From Bernardetiaceae bacterium (GTDB taxonomy: Bacteria > Bacteroidota > Bacteroidia > Cytophagales > Bernardetiaceae), in assembly GCA_020832465.1 (NCBI GenBank), contig JAFIER010000250.1, positions 1-62,094 on the forward strand: a stretch of 62,094 nt of DNA. The letters are read 5' to 3'. Positions 27,247 through 37,800 of the stretch are shown here, piece after piece. The notes below the pieces were generated by a model, which saw nothing but the letters and a program-made list of their open reading frames with translations, searched no databases and was not told the origin of the DNA. Positions within the stretch are counted from its first letter, which is position 1. Each line of letters opens with the position of its first letter. Both the position numbers and the translations under genes were made by a program.

Positions 27247-28329
27247 CTACGTTTTTTTTCTGAACCCGTATATGGCACCGCTCACGTGGTCATGCGTTGC
27301 GCCCGTAACGGAGGCGAGGCAGTTATTTTGTCCAGCTAATCGTAAGGAAGCCAGTAGCCCAAAGATGAGTGCTTCTTTGTATTCAATGATATTTTTTTCG
27401 GCAATTTGTACTTCTATGTTGGGCAAAAAGCGTGTAATGGTATCGCAAAGGAAGGTATTATAAGCCCCGCCGCCACTAATAAGCATACGTGCTTGTTTTT
27501 TATCTGTCAATTTATTGATAGCTCTTGCAATTTGCTGGGTAATATGGGCTGTAAAAGTAGCGAGCAAATCAGCAACAGTAGCATTTCCTTGTTCTAACAA
27601 AGGCAAAACCTGTGCTTCTATGTACTCTCTGCCCAATGATTTAGGATAATTTTTAGCATAAAAATCAAGCTCGTCGAGCTCTGCGAGCAGAATACCTATA
27701 ACACGCCCGCCTGCGGCGAGCTTACCATCGGCATCATAGTTTTTGCCTAATTTTTCGGCAAGGTGATTAAGGACAATATTACAAGGGCATATATCAAACG
27801 CAATGCGTTTGCCCGCTTTGAGGCAGGATATATTTGCAATACCGCCAAGATTTAGGCATAAATCATAGTCTGGAAAGAGCAAACCATCGCCTATGGGCAC
27901 AAGTGGCGCGCCCTGCCCGCCCAAGGCTAAGTCTTGTTTTCTAAAATCACAAATAACAGGAATACCCGTAAGTGCAAAAATTTCTGCGGGGTTGCCGATT
28001 TGGCTACTCAAGCCCCGCTCGGGCTGATGAAATACGGTATGCCCGTGCAAAGCAATAGCTGTATAAGGCTGATTATTGGCAAATTCTCTAAGAAAAAAAC
28101 CCATTTCTTTGCCTAACTCTTTGTCTAACAACAAATAATCAAAAGCTGAAAAACGATGGGCATGGGCTAATTTTTGCCTTAAATCAGGGCGATAGCGAAA
28201 AGTGCGACCTTTGTGTAAGGTATAATGCCAATGGTTATTTTCAAACTTAAAACTGCAATCAGCAATATCAAAACCATCGAGCGAAGTGCCAGACATAGTG
28301 CCCAGCATGCGAAAATTGTATTCAGACAT
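27247..28329 (-). CDS. anmK: Anhydro-N-acetylmuramic acid kinase
   Basis: Peptidoglycan recycling enzyme that phosphorylates and opens 1,6-anhydro-MurNAc to MurNAc-6-phosphate. The 360 residues from the ATG at 28329 begin MSEYNFRMLGTMSGTSLDGFDIADC, the diagnostic G-T-M-S-G-T-S-x-D-G motif; an upstream ATG at 28383 adds a hydrophobic leader that the family lacks. Other signatures: ALHGHTVFHQP, GNPAEIFALTGIPVICDFR, NLGGIANIS and ISGGGAYNTFL. No murQ or nagZ is adjacent. Confidence 0.95.
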   Translation of the reverse strand: MSEYNFRMLGTMSGTSLDGFDIADCSFKFENNHWHYTLHKGRTFRYRPDLRQKLAHAHRFSAFDYLLLDKELGKEMGFFLREFANNQPYTAIALHGHTVFHQPERGLSSQIGNPAEIFALTGIPVICDFRKQDLALGGQGAPLVPIGDGLLFPDYDLCLNLGGIANISCLKAGKRIAFDICPCNIVLNHLAEKLGKNYDADGKLAAGGRVIGILLAELDELDFYAKNYPKSLGREYIEAQVLPLLEQGNATVADLLATFTAHITQQIARAINKLTDKKQARMLISGGGAYNTFLCDTITRFLPNIEVQIAEKNIIEYKEALIFGLLASLRLAGQNNCLASVTGATHDHVSGAIYGFRKKT

Positions 28330-28445
28330 AGTAAAAAAGCAAAGAATAAAAACTACGTAAGTGCGTAAGACAATAGGATACACCTTTAATTAGTGAGCTA
28401 AAATATAGCGTGAAGCAGCTATATACTTGCACCCCTACAATAGCT

Positions 28446-28569
28446 CATTCTACTACACTTTTTTTCATAGGGTGGGGGGCAAACTCCACGCTATGGAAAA
28501 ATAAACTTAGCAATAACAGGGCTCAAAGCAGTGTTATTGCTGAATGGCGAATGTATAGTAAGTAGTATG
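28446..28569. mobile_element. MITE family 1, copy 2 (degenerate)
   Basis: Left CATTCTACTACAC, hairpins CATAGGGTGGGG/CCACGCTATGGAAAAAT and AATAACAGGGCTCAAAG..GTGTTATTGCT, right GAATGTATAGTAAGTAGTATG. It is clearly related to 38629-38750 but more diverged, and the flanks (acaatagct and aggttatta) show no duplication. Probably an old insertion. Confidence 0.7.
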
Positions 28570-29236
28570 AGGTTATTAGAGGTTATTATAGATAAGCCTG
28601 CAAATTGTGTAAAAAACAAAAACTTATCGCTATACCCAAACATTTTGCAAAGAAATGCTATTTTTAACTTAAAAAAATGCCTTAGAAACGATATTTATTG
28701 AAAAAAAGTCAATTTCTAAATTGCGCATATATAAGCAACATGATAGCACAAACTTGCGGTATCCCTTCTTATCATCAAAAGCATAAATTTACGATTTTTA
28801 TCGCAAATATTGCTATCTAAGGCTGTTAAATTTATGTATAAGGTGCTGGATTTGTATATTATTATGCGCAAAATTGGAACTAAGTGCTTTTTATTCGCAA
28901 TTATTCAGTATTTTTGTATTCTGTACTGCTTTTTATTCGTATTTTTGGGCCGTATATCACAAAATTTATAGCCTATATGCAGTGCTTATATTTGGCTTTT
29001 CAGTTTGTAATCCATAAAAAATAACGCTTCATGGCTTACACTAACTTTTTGAAAACAAAAATTTAATGCCTAAATTAGCATAATGGTTTGGCCCCTAATT
29101 CAGAATTTTGAAATTCTTGTTTTAATTTGCCTTTACTAAACTTTGTATGTCAAACTTTTCAGGCTTTTTAGTGGCTGGTTTATGTAAGTTTTGTTTTTTA
29201 GAAAAATAATTTGTACTCAAAATAAATCGATATATA
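28570..29236. other. Non-coding region upstream of the peptide-binding lipoprotein
   Basis: About 670 bp, strongly AT-rich. I find no ORF of useful length, tRNA or clear hairpin on either strand. It may hold the promoter and long leader of the following gene, but no perfect TTTG/TAnnTTTG pair was seen. Confidence 0.5.
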
Positions 29237-31042
29237 ATGAGACTAATGAAATACACGTCTGTTATTTTCATTTTCAATGCCTTAATGGCTCTATTTCTGC
29301 TCAGTGCCGTTGTTTCTTGTCAAATATCTGATAGTCAAAAAGATGAGTCTTTGCAAGAAATTGAAGGAGGGCGTTTTGCTGGCGGTGTTTTTAATGTCAA
29401 CGAAACCGAATACATCCGTACGCTTTTTCCACATAATATCGTAGATATTATTTCCCATAGGGTAGCCTCACAGATTTATGAAGGACTTTTCGAGTTTAAC
29501 CCTAAAACTCTCAAGGTGCAACCCGCCCTTGCCGCTTCTTATCAAATAAGCGAGGATTTGATGACTTATACAATAAACATCAAAAAAGGAGTTAAATTTC
29601 ACGATTCGCCCGTCTTCGAAGGAGGTGTAGGGCGCGAACTCACGGCTAAAGATGTAGCTTATTGTTTTACTTTGCTTTGCACACGCAACAAAGACAACCA
29701 AGGCTTTCATATTTTTGACGGGGTTGTCAAAGGGGCACGTACCTATTACGACAACTCTAAAGATGGACTAAAAAACCCTGAATATGTAGAGGGTATAGAA
29801 ATTCTTGATTCGCACACCATTAAAATACAACTTCTACGCCCCAATGCCATGTTTTTAAATTATTTGGCACGCCCCGAAGGATTTATTTTTCCACGTGAAT
29901 TGTATGAAAAAAGCCGTGATAACCTCGGAGAGCAAGCCGTAGGCACAGGCGCATTTAAGCTCGGCAATATCGATGATAACCGTACGATTATACTCAATAG
30001 AAACCCAAAATATCACCGAAAAGATGAGTTTGGAAATCAATTGCCATACCTTGATGCCGTTAAAGTTTCTTTTATCAAAGATAAGCAAACAGAACTCTTG
30101 GAGTTTAAAAGTGGTAAGTTAGACCTCCTTTATAGGTTGCCTACAGATCATATTATTCAAATTTTAGACGAGTACAAAACCGATGACGACAAGTCGCCAT
30201 TTGTATTAGATAGAGAGCCTGAAATGCAAACACAAATGCTTGTGATGATGAACAAAGACAATGCTTTTCAAGATGTAAACGTGCGTAAAGCTATTTCTTT
30301 TGCTATCAATAGGCAAGATATTGTCGATTATGTACTCGGTGGAGAAGCTTTTGGCGCAGGGCATAATGGCATAACACCGCCCGCTTTTAGCCAAAGAGCA
30401 TACAATACAGATAAAATTCCTGGTTACGAATACAATCCCGATTCAGCGCGTTATTATTTAGCAAAAGCAGGCTATCCTAATGGCAAAGGATTCCCCGCGC
30501 TCAATTTAGAGTTTCATGCAGAAGGAGATAGAAATACTTCTATTGTTGTAGAAATTAAGAAAAATTTAAAAAATGTGCTCAATATAGATGTAAACCTTGC
30601 TACATTATCCTTAGCCCAAGTTACAGATAAAAGCTACGAAGGTAACTATACAATGCTACGACTCGCCTGGATTGCAGATTTCCCCAGTCCAGAGCCTTTT
30701 TTGCGTATGTTTTATGGAAAAAACCTACCAGAGCGCATAGGAGAATCTTCATATCCTAACCTCACAAGATATTCAAATCCAGCATTTGATGCACTATACG
30801 AAAAGGCTATGGACGCACGCACGGAAGAGGAATCTTTTAAGTATTTTATGGAAGCGGAAATATTAGCCATGCAAGATGCACCCGTAGTAGTACTTTGGTA
30901 CGACGAAGCCTATAGAATCTTGCAAAATAAAGTCAAAAACTTGCCCAACAATTCTATGCAATACAGAGACTACTCGCAGGTTTATTTCGTCCCACAAAAG
31001 GAACAAAAAAACGAGAGTACTATCGAGTCAAACCCAAACTAA
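29237..31042 (+). CDS. Oligopeptide ABC transporter substrate-binding lipoprotein
   Basis: 601 residues of the SBP_bac_5 (OppA/DppA) family. The signal ends in a lipobox (LLSAVVSC, Cys about residue 30). Family segments: ALAASYQISEDLMTYTINIKKGVKFHDS, VGTGAFKLGNIDD, VNVRKAISFAINRQDIVDYVLGG and the C-terminal WIADFPSPEPFLRMFYG. It would bind peptides in the periplasm. No permease or ATPase genes are adjacent, so the partner transporter must be elsewhere. Confidence 0.9.
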   Translation: MRLMKYTSVIFIFNALMALFLLSAVVSCQISDSQKDESLQEIEGGRFAGGVFNVNETEYIRTLFPHNIVDIISHRVASQIYEGLFEFNPKTLKVQPALAASYQISEDLMTYTINIKKGVKFHDSPVFEGGVGRELTAKDVAYCFTLLCTRNKDNQGFHIFDGVVKGARTYYDNSKDGLKNPEYVEGIEILDSHTIKIQLLRPNAMFLNYLARPEGFIFPRELYEKSRDNLGEQAVGTGAFKLGNIDDNRTIILNRNPKYHRKDEFGNQLPYLDAVKVSFIKDKQTELLEFKSGKLDLLYRLPTDHIIQILDEYKTDDDKSPFVLDREPEMQTQMLVMMNKDNAFQDVNVRKAISFAINRQDIVDYVLGGEAFGAGHNGITPPAFSQRAYNTDKIPGYEYNPDSARYYLAKAGYPNGKGFPALNLEFHAEGDRNTSIVVEIKKNLKNVLNIDVNLATLSLAQVTDKSYEGNYTMLRLAWIADFPSPEPFLRMFYGKNLPERIGESSYPNLTRYSNPAFDALYEKAMDARTEEESFKYFMEAEILAMQDAPVVVLWYDEAYRILQNKVKNLPNNSMQYRDYSQVYFVPQKEQKNESTIESNPN

Positions 31043-31060
31043 GCATCATAGACTAAACAT

Positions 31061-31092
31061 AGCACTGAGAGCTCGCAAAAACTGTCAGTGCT
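31061..31092. terminator. Weak hairpin after the peptide-binding gene
   Basis: AGCACTGA pairs with TCAGTGCT over a 16-base loop. There is no T-tract. It could stabilise the 3' end or mark the break before folK. Confidence 0.35.
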
Positions 31093-31123
31093 TATGCCAA
31101 AATAAAATAACCAATTCAAAACT

Positions 31124-31651
31124 TTGGAGCAGTCTTTTTATCATACGTATCTTTTGCTTGGCGCAAACTTAGGCAACCGCCAGCATACACTTGAGCAAGC
31201 TGTTGTGCATCTAAGCAGAATCGCTGGCGAAGTAGTCTCGGCTTCTGCCCTCTACGAAACGCAAGCTTGGGGCATAAGCGAGCAGCCCATTTTTCTTAAC
31301 CAAGTTTTGTGTTTGCGCACCATACTAAGCCCAATGGAACTCTTGGAATGTACGCAAAGCATAGAAAACCTATTGGGTAGAGTCCGCAAAAATAAATGGG
31401 GCGCACGAAAAATTGATATTGATATTCTTTATTACGAAAACTATACCTTACATACCGAAAGACTTACCATTCCACACCCCTACTTACAAGAAAGGCGTTT
31501 TACGCTTGTACCACTCTGCGAAATCGCTGCCGAAAAGCAGCACCCAATTTTAGGCAAAACCAATGAGCAACTCCTCGAGATTTGTCATGATAAACTTGCT
31601 GTAAATAAGATCCCCCATAGTGTAGCGCTTACAAGAGGTGTGCAGTATTGA
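31124..31651 (+). CDS. folK: 2-amino-4-hydroxy-6-hydroxymethyldihydropteridine pyrophosphokinase
   Basis: Folate pathway enzyme that transfers pyrophosphate from ATP to the pterin alcohol. The 175 residues contain LLLGANLGNRQHTLEQAV, ALYETQAWG, FLNQVLCLRT, the ATP/Mg segment ENLLGRVRKNKWGARKIDIDIL and IPHPYLQERRFTLVPLCEIA. The start is a TTG at 31124 with no ATG near; the frame cannot be extended sensibly. The gene stands alone. Confidence 0.95.
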   Translation: MEQSFYHTYLLLGANLGNRQHTLEQAVVHLSRIAGEVVSASALYETQAWGISEQPIFLNQVLCLRTILSPMELLECTQSIENLLGRVRKNKWGARKIDIDILYYENYTLHTERLTIPHPYLQERRFTLVPLCEIAAEKQHPILGKTNEQLLEICHDKLAVNKIPHSVALTRGVQY

Positions 31652-31784
31652 GTTTGTTAGCCCTCTTAAAATTACCGTTTTTTGCTTACGCAAAAATATG
31701 TAGTTAAGCCCTAAAACTGTTGCCTTTGAAATTTGTATTTCTTACAAAAAATTCATAACTTGAAGCAACAATAAAGCTATTTTT

Positions 31785-32360
31785 ATGCACGATATAGAAC
31801 CCTTTTATAGTTGGGAAAAATACTACTCCGTAACCCAAGACGAACGCTCTCCATTTTATGGAAAAGAGTATCCTTTATTCGAATATGTACATACCATTTA
31901 CGGCTACTACATACACCCTTATTGGGACGATATAGGCTCCGAAACCTTATATTTAAAGGTTTTATTTACGGATTACGAGCGCGGTTTTGTTATAATAGAA
32001 TTGCTTGGCGAGTGGAATGATGCCATTTATAATGATATTATGCACTTTAAACGCAATTTAATAGACTACTTGTGCAAGCAAGGCATTAAGTATTTTATTT
32101 TGATTGGAGAAAACGTACTTAACTTTCACGGTTCTGATGACTGTTATTACGAAGAGTGGTTCGAAGATGTAGAGGACGGCTGGATAGCAGCAATCAATTT
32201 CAGGGATTTCGTGTTGAAAGAAATGAGTATATACAACATAGATTCTTATCTTATTTCTGGTGGCGAGCTCGATGATTTTTACAACTGGCGCACCCTTCCA
32301 CCGCTTTTAGTTTGCCAAAAAGTAAGGCAAGCTATAGAAAAACGTATTGCTTTGTTTTAA
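31785..32360 (+). CDS. Conserved-looking hypothetical protein
   Basis: 191 residues, acidic and rich in Tyr, Trp and Asp, with no signal peptide or TM. The order of hydrophobic strands and helices (LYLKVLFTDYERGFVIIELLGEW, IKYFILIGENVLNFHG, EDGWIAAINFRDFVLKEM) suggests a compact alpha/beta fold. I do not recognise a family. Normal codon use for the window; coding potential is supported by length and composition. Confidence 0.65.
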   Translation: MHDIEPFYSWEKYYSVTQDERSPFYGKEYPLFEYVHTIYGYYIHPYWDDIGSETLYLKVLFTDYERGFVIIELLGEWNDAIYNDIMHFKRNLIDYLCKQGIKYFILIGENVLNFHGSDDCYYEEWFEDVEDGWIAAINFRDFVLKEMSIYNIDSYLISGGELDDFYNWRTLPPLLVCQKVRQAIEKRIALF

Positions 32361-32397
32361 AAAGTGCTTAAAACTATGTAAATTAGCTTTGTATAAA

Positions 32398-32429
32398 TTT
32401 GCAAATGCAAAATACTTTATTTATTTTTG
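32398..32429 (+). promoter_or_regulatory. Candidate promoter of rimP-nusA-infB
   Basis: TTTG (32398-32401), 20-bp spacer, TATTTTTG (32422-32429) match the Bacteroidota consensus. Predicted start is near 32436, giving a leader of about 190 nt before rimP. Confidence 0.65.
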
Positions 32430-32458
32430 CAAATAATTCTGAATCTGTAAATTGAGAC

Positions 32459-32485
32459 AGGGGGCATAAGTCCCCTATTTTTATT
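32459..32485 (+). terminator. Terminator-like hairpin in the rimP leader
   Basis: AGGGG pairs with CCCCT around GCATAAGT and is followed by ATTTTTATTT. It lies about 25 nt after the predicted transcription start and 140 nt before rimP. It could attenuate the nusA operon or be the 3' end of an upstream transcript. Confidence 0.5.
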
Positions 32486-32625
32486 TCTTATTCTTACTTG
32501 AGCTACGCACTTAGCGTAAGCATAGCCTAAAAATAATAGATAGCTGAGGCTATTTATGCGCTAATTTTTTTCAAAAAGGATTTAGTGCTACAAATATTCG
32601 TTTAAAGATTGGTATTCAATAAAGT

Positions 32626-33102
32626 ATGTTAGATAAATTACGCCAAGTTGTTGAGCATTGCATAGAAGACCCACAAGTTTTTATTGTCAATATTGACTTT
32701 AAAGCTACCCCGCCGCACAACCTGACTGTTATTATTGATGGTGATGAAGGGGTTACGATTCGCACTTGTGCAGATTTGAGCCGCAAAGTGGGCGAAGCCT
32801 TAGAAGAGACACCGCTTTTTGAAGGTGCATATCTTTTGGAGGTAACCTCGCCAGGAGCTGAAGAGGCTTTGTCTTTGCTTAGACAATACCCACAGCATAT
32901 AGGTCGCAAATTGAGAATTTTGCAAACAGATGGCAAAGAACGAAAAGGAAAGTTGCAAAGTATTGAAGGCGAAAACTTACATATTACAGAAGAGTATGAA
33001 GTCGTAGAAGGCAAAAGCAAAAAGCCTAAGGTTAAATTTAAACCCGCTCAAATTGCTTTTCAAAACATTGATAAAAGTTTTGTCGAGCTGTCTTTTAAAT
33101 AA
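32626..33102 (+). CDS. rimP: Ribosome maturation factor RimP
   Basis: 30S maturation factor. 158 residues with the N-terminal alpha/beta domain (VIIDGDEGVTIRTCADLSRKVGEALEE, LLEVTSPGAEEALS, the standard E-V-S-S-P-G variant) and a C-terminal SH3-like domain. It is the first gene of the rimP-nusA-infB cluster, 93 bp before nusA. Confidence 0.93.
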   Translation: MLDKLRQVVEHCIEDPQVFIVNIDFKATPPHNLTVIIDGDEGVTIRTCADLSRKVGEALEETPLFEGAYLLEVTSPGAEEALSLLRQYPQHIGRKLRILQTDGKERKGKLQSIEGENLHITEEYEVVEGKSKKPKVKFKPAQIAFQNIDKSFVELSFK

Positions 33103-33195
33103 GCACAGCTCAAAATTTGACAAAAATGCTTTGTGCTATTGTCCAAATTATTTTGATTTTAAGGAATTAACACCTATTGATAACTGTTAGGAATT

Positions 33196-34470
33196 ATGGA
33201 AAGCGTAAGTTTAATAGATTCTTTCTCGGAGTTTGCGAGCCGCAAAAAAATAGACCGCCCTACAATGATTCGCATTTTAGAGGACGTGTTCCGCACCGTG
33301 ATTCGCAAAAAGTATCGTTCTGATGAAAATATTGATATTATTATCAATATCGAAAAAGGCGACCTCGAGATTTGGCGTTACCGTCAAATCGTCGAAGACG
33401 ATGCCGAGATTGTAGATAAAAATATGCAAATCAAACTTTCAGAAGCCCGTAAATTTGAAGAAGATTTAGAAGTAGGGGAAGATTTTGCCGAAATTGTAAC
33501 AATAGAATCCTTCGGAAGAAGACTCGTGCAAACAGCAAGGCAAACACTTATTCAAAAAGTAAGAGACTTAGAAAAAGATTTGCTTTTTCAAAAATATAAA
33601 GACCTTGTAGGCGATATCGTTACCTGCGAAGTGTATCAAACCCTACGAAGGGAAACAATTTTGATAGATGCAGAAGGCAAAGAGTTGAGCCTGCCATATA
33701 GCGAAAAAATTCGTAAAGACCATTTTCACAAAGGTGATATGGTAAGGGCTATTGTGCATAGAGTTGAATTTCAAAACAATAACCCACGTATATTGCTCTC
33801 GCGCACTTCGCCACTTTTCTTAGCCAAACTTTTTGAATTAGAAATTCCAGAGGTTGCCGACGGAATTATTACAGTAAAAAAAGTAGTCAGAGACCCAGGA
33901 GAGCGTGCAAAAGTAGCTGTTGAATCTTATGACGACCGCATAGACCCCGTAGGCGCATGCGTCGGTATGAAAGGTTCGCGTATTCACGCTATTGTCAGAG
34001 AACTCAAAAACGAAAATATTGATGTTATCAACTATACGGCAAACCTCGAACTGCTTATTGCACGTGCGTTAAGCCCCGCAAAGGTTACAAACGTACAGCT
34101 TGATGACGAAGATAGAAGAGCTATTGTTACCCTCAAAAGAGATCAAATTTCCTTAGCCATTGGCAAAGGAGGGCAAAATATCCGACTTGCAAGCGATCTT
34201 GTTGGGCTTGAAATCGACGTATTTAGAGAGGAAGCATTAGAAGAGTATGAAGAAGACATCGACCTCGACGAGTTTAAAGATGTTATAGAAGACTGGGTCG
34301 TCGATGAATTCCGCCGTGTAGGACTCGATACAGCAAAAGCAGTACTTGACTATAGCAGAGAAGACCTACTCGTACGTGTGGACTTGGAAGAAGAAACAAT
34401 TGATTTCGTACTCGAAACTATCAAAAGAGAATTCGAAGAAAACGAAAGCGAAGCCGAGCCCGAAGGATAA
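33196..34470 (+). CDS. nusA: Transcription termination/antitermination factor NusA
   Basis: 424 residues. N-terminal RNA-polymerase-binding domain (1-125), S1 domain (about 130-200, GDIVTCEVYQTLRRETILID), KH1/KH2 (about 200-345, DPVGACVGMKGSRIHAIVREL and LAIGKGGQNIRLASDL), and an acidic C-terminal helical segment (about 355-424). Lengths match Bacteroidota NusA, which lacks the full E. coli acidic repeats. Confidence 0.96.
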   Translation: MESVSLIDSFSEFASRKKIDRPTMIRILEDVFRTVIRKKYRSDENIDIIINIEKGDLEIWRYRQIVEDDAEIVDKNMQIKLSEARKFEEDLEVGEDFAEIVTIESFGRRLVQTARQTLIQKVRDLEKDLLFQKYKDLVGDIVTCEVYQTLRRETILIDAEGKELSLPYSEKIRKDHFHKGDMVRAIVHRVEFQNNNPRILLSRTSPLFLAKLFELEIPEVADGIITVKKVVRDPGERAKVAVESYDDRIDPVGACVGMKGSRIHAIVRELKNENIDVINYTANLELLIARALSPAKVTNVQLDDEDRRAIVTLKRDQISLAIGKGGQNIRLASDLVGLEIDVFREEALEEYEEDIDLDEFKDVIEDWVVDEFRRVGLDTAKAVLDYSREDLLVRVDLEEETIDFVLETIKREFEENESEAEPEG

Positions 34471-34806
34471 GCCTAATACCTGTTTTGCTTTTTGCGTCTA
34501 TAAAAAAGACGAATAAGCAAAGCCAAAGGCGTGGTATAGCTCATATAAAAAGCCTTAGATAATTGTCATTTTGTGCAAATATCTAAGGCTAAGGAATCAA
34601 AAATGCTAAAAAAATAGCTTATTAGATTGAAAATCCGTAACTTTATCCCACTTTAGTGTGGAAAAAAACTGAAATTGTTGTAATTTTGTAAACTATTCGT
34701 ATATTAAGTGCAATAAAGGCGAAGATACAGTTTCTGTTTTAATTATTTTATTTATATTTTGTATCCAAAGCAGCACTTAATAACTTTCATTACGAAGAAA
34801 TCCTTT
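34471..34806. other. Spacer between nusA and infB with two hairpins
   Basis: 336 bp where other genomes often have tight coupling or ylxR-like genes. AGCCTTAGATA (34551-34561) and TATCTAAGGCT (34580-34590) form a perfect 11-bp stem without T-tract. A second imperfect hairpin lies at about 34489-34521 (GTCT/AGAC core). TAATTTTG at 34681-34688 could be a -7 element for a separate infB promoter; its -33 is unclear. Confidence 0.5.
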
Positions 34807-37800
34807 ATGTCAGAAAAAAAGACGAAAATAAGACTATCAAAAGCAGCCCGAGACCTAAATGTGAGTACGCAACGAATTGCAGAGTACCTTGGCATAGAAA
34901 ATTCTACGCCCAATACACCCCTATCCAACGAACAGTTCGAAATGGTGTCAAAGCAATTCGAAAATTCTAAAAAGGTCAAAAAAGAAGCCGCTGAAATCGC
35001 TATTGGAAACAACAGCGGTAGGGATATTGTGGTAACTTCTAAGCAGAGCGAACAAAGAAAATCTGAACAAGATGACGACGATGCAAAAGAAGAAAAAACA
35101 TTCAATATACAAGATAACTCCCCTAAAGTCAGAACCTCCATCAAAATAAAAGGAGACGACCACAAAGAACCCGAGACTATCACCGGAAAATCAAAGGGAT
35201 ATAGACCTATTGGCAAAATCGAACTCGACAAAAACAATAACCCCGTTCGAAAAAAAGAGCCTAAAAAAGAAGATGCCAAAAAAGATGTGCAAGAGACGAA
35301 AGCGCCCGAAAATAAAAAAGAAATCGAGCCCGTCAAAAAAATTACAGATGCACCCAAAGAGCAACAAATAAAAAAGCCCGAGCAAAATGTAGAAGGAATA
35401 AAAAATCAGACAAAAACTGATGACAAAACTTCGCAAGCTCCCCCGAAAAAAGAAGCCCTAAAAGAAAACGAAATTAACGCAGAAAGCGATGCTAAAAATA
35501 CTGTAAAAAACGAGGCAAAGCCTGAAAAAATAGAACAACAAAAAACAACAGAAAACCTGAAAACTGTTGATATAACACCTAAAGCAAAAGAAACCAAACA
35601 AGAAAAAACAGAATCGCAAAATGATATATTGCCCAATGCAACGGCAAAAACACCGAAAAGCGAAGAAACTTTACACACTAAAGACGAAAATCAAGAACCG
35701 ATAGTGTCAGAGAAAAAAACACCTAAGAAGCAAAGTCCGAAAAATACAAATTCTGAAAATACTTCTAAAACAACAATAGAAGATAAAGAGGGCGTAAAAG
35801 GACCTGCAAAGCAAGACATGCGAAAAGAGACAGAGCCAAAAAGCCAAGCGCAAAAGCCACCCAAAAAAGAGGTGAAGCAAGAAGTCAAAATTGAGCCTAC
35901 GGCCATACACATCGATGACGACGACGACGATGACGAAGATGTAATTGCTGGAAAAGCAAAAAGATTGCCCGGACTAAAAGTCTTAGGCAAAATCGAGCTG
36001 CCAGGCAAGAAAAAAAGAAAAACAGCCGTAGCTGCCGACGACGACGAGGCTAACCCTAAGAAAAAAAGACGCAGAAGACGAAGACGAACAAGACGTAAAT
36101 CCGCAACAGCAGCTGGTGATGCAACAACAACAACAACAGCTACTACTACAGCCACGCCTAAGACTACCGAAGGCGATGACAAAGCAGCGGCTTCTACCTC
36201 TACAACCACAGAGAGACCTAAGAAAAAAAGACGCACTAAGCGCAAAAAAGAATCCGCTTCTGACAAAGAGGTACAAGAGCAAATGAAGGCTACACTTGCT
36301 AAAATGAGTGGAACTAACACCAAATCCTCGGCCAGAAGAAGCCAAAGAAAAGAACGAAAAGCGGCAAATGCCAAAGCCGAAGAAGAAAGACAAAAAGTAG
36401 CACAAGAAGAAGCTACCGTAATCAAAGTAACAGAATTTATATCGGCTAACGAATTGGCTGGTATAATGGACGTACACGTAAACGAGGTCATTGCAAAAAG
36501 TATATCACTCGGAACTCTTGTTACAATAAACCAAAGACTCGACGGCGATACAATTACGCTAATCGCTGATGAATTTGGATTTAATGTGGAGTTTATATCA
36601 GCAGAAGAGGAAGCTGATATCGCCGTAGAAGAAGAAATCGATAAGCAAGACGACCTCCTCCCACGTGCACCTATTGTTACTATAATGGGACACGTAGATC
36701 ACGGTAAAACAAGTCTGCTTGATTATATCCGAAAAGCTAACGTAGCAGGAGGAGAAGCAGGCGGTATTACACAGCATATCGGTGCTTATACCGTAGATGC
36801 AGGTGAAGGAAAGTCTATTACATTCTTAGATACACCCGGACACGAAGCATTTACAGCCATGAGAGCCAGAGGTGCAAAGGTTACTGACGTGGTAATTATT
36901 GTAGTCGCTGCTGACGACGGCGTAATGCCTCAAACAAAAGAGGCTATAAACCACGCACAGCTCGCAGAAGTGCCCATTATAATCGCAATAAATAAAATAG
37001 ATAAAGACGGGGCAGACCCCGAAAGAATCAAAAAAGAATTAGCAGAACTCAATATCCTTGTTGATGACTGGGGCGGTAAGTACCAATGTCAAGAAATATC
37101 TGCTAAAACTGGATTAGGCGTAGATGACCTCCTCGAAAAAATCGTCTTTGAAGCAGACGTCCTCGAGTTGCAAGCTAATCCTAACAGACCTGCCGTAGGC
37201 ACAGTCGTGGAAGCATCGCTTGATAGAGGTAGAGGATATGTTACAAACCTACTTATACAAAGCGGTACACTCAAAATTGGAGATGTCGTACTCGCCGGTG
37301 CACATTACGGAAAAGTCAAAGCCATGTTAGACCACTACGGGCAACGAATAACAGAGGCTAAACCCTCTGCACCCGTACAAATATTAGGACTCGACGGCGC
37401 ACCACAAGCTGGTGATAGATTTAACGTCATGACCACCGATAGAGAAGCAAGAGACATCGCCTCTAAAAGAGAGCAAATCCTAAGAGAACAGTCTATAAGA
37501 GCAAGTAGAAGACTTACACTTAGCGACATCGGACGAAGAAGAGCCATAGGAAACTTCCAGCAGCTCAATCTTATTATCAAAGGAGACGTTGACGGCTCGA
37601 TTGAAGCCATTGCTGATGCACTGCTCAAACTCTCCTCAGAAGAAGTCGAAGTCAATATCATACACAAAGCCGTAGGGCAAGTGTCTGAATCAGACGTGCT
37701 TCTCTCTACAGCCTCAGATGCTGTAATTATTGGATTCCAAGTAAGACCCTCGCGTAATGCTAAACGATTAGCAGAAACCGAAAACGTCGAAATCCGAACT

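Noticed and set aside
28570-29236. Hidden small gene in the 670-bp spacer
   Set aside because: No frame with a convincing start, length or codon use on either strand.
35691-36491. Long minus-strand reading frame (about 266 codons) opposite infB
   Set aside because: It is the mirror of the repetitive Lys/Glu/Asp/Thr-coding extension of IF-2; the predicted protein is Ser/Val/Phe-rich low complexity without motifs.
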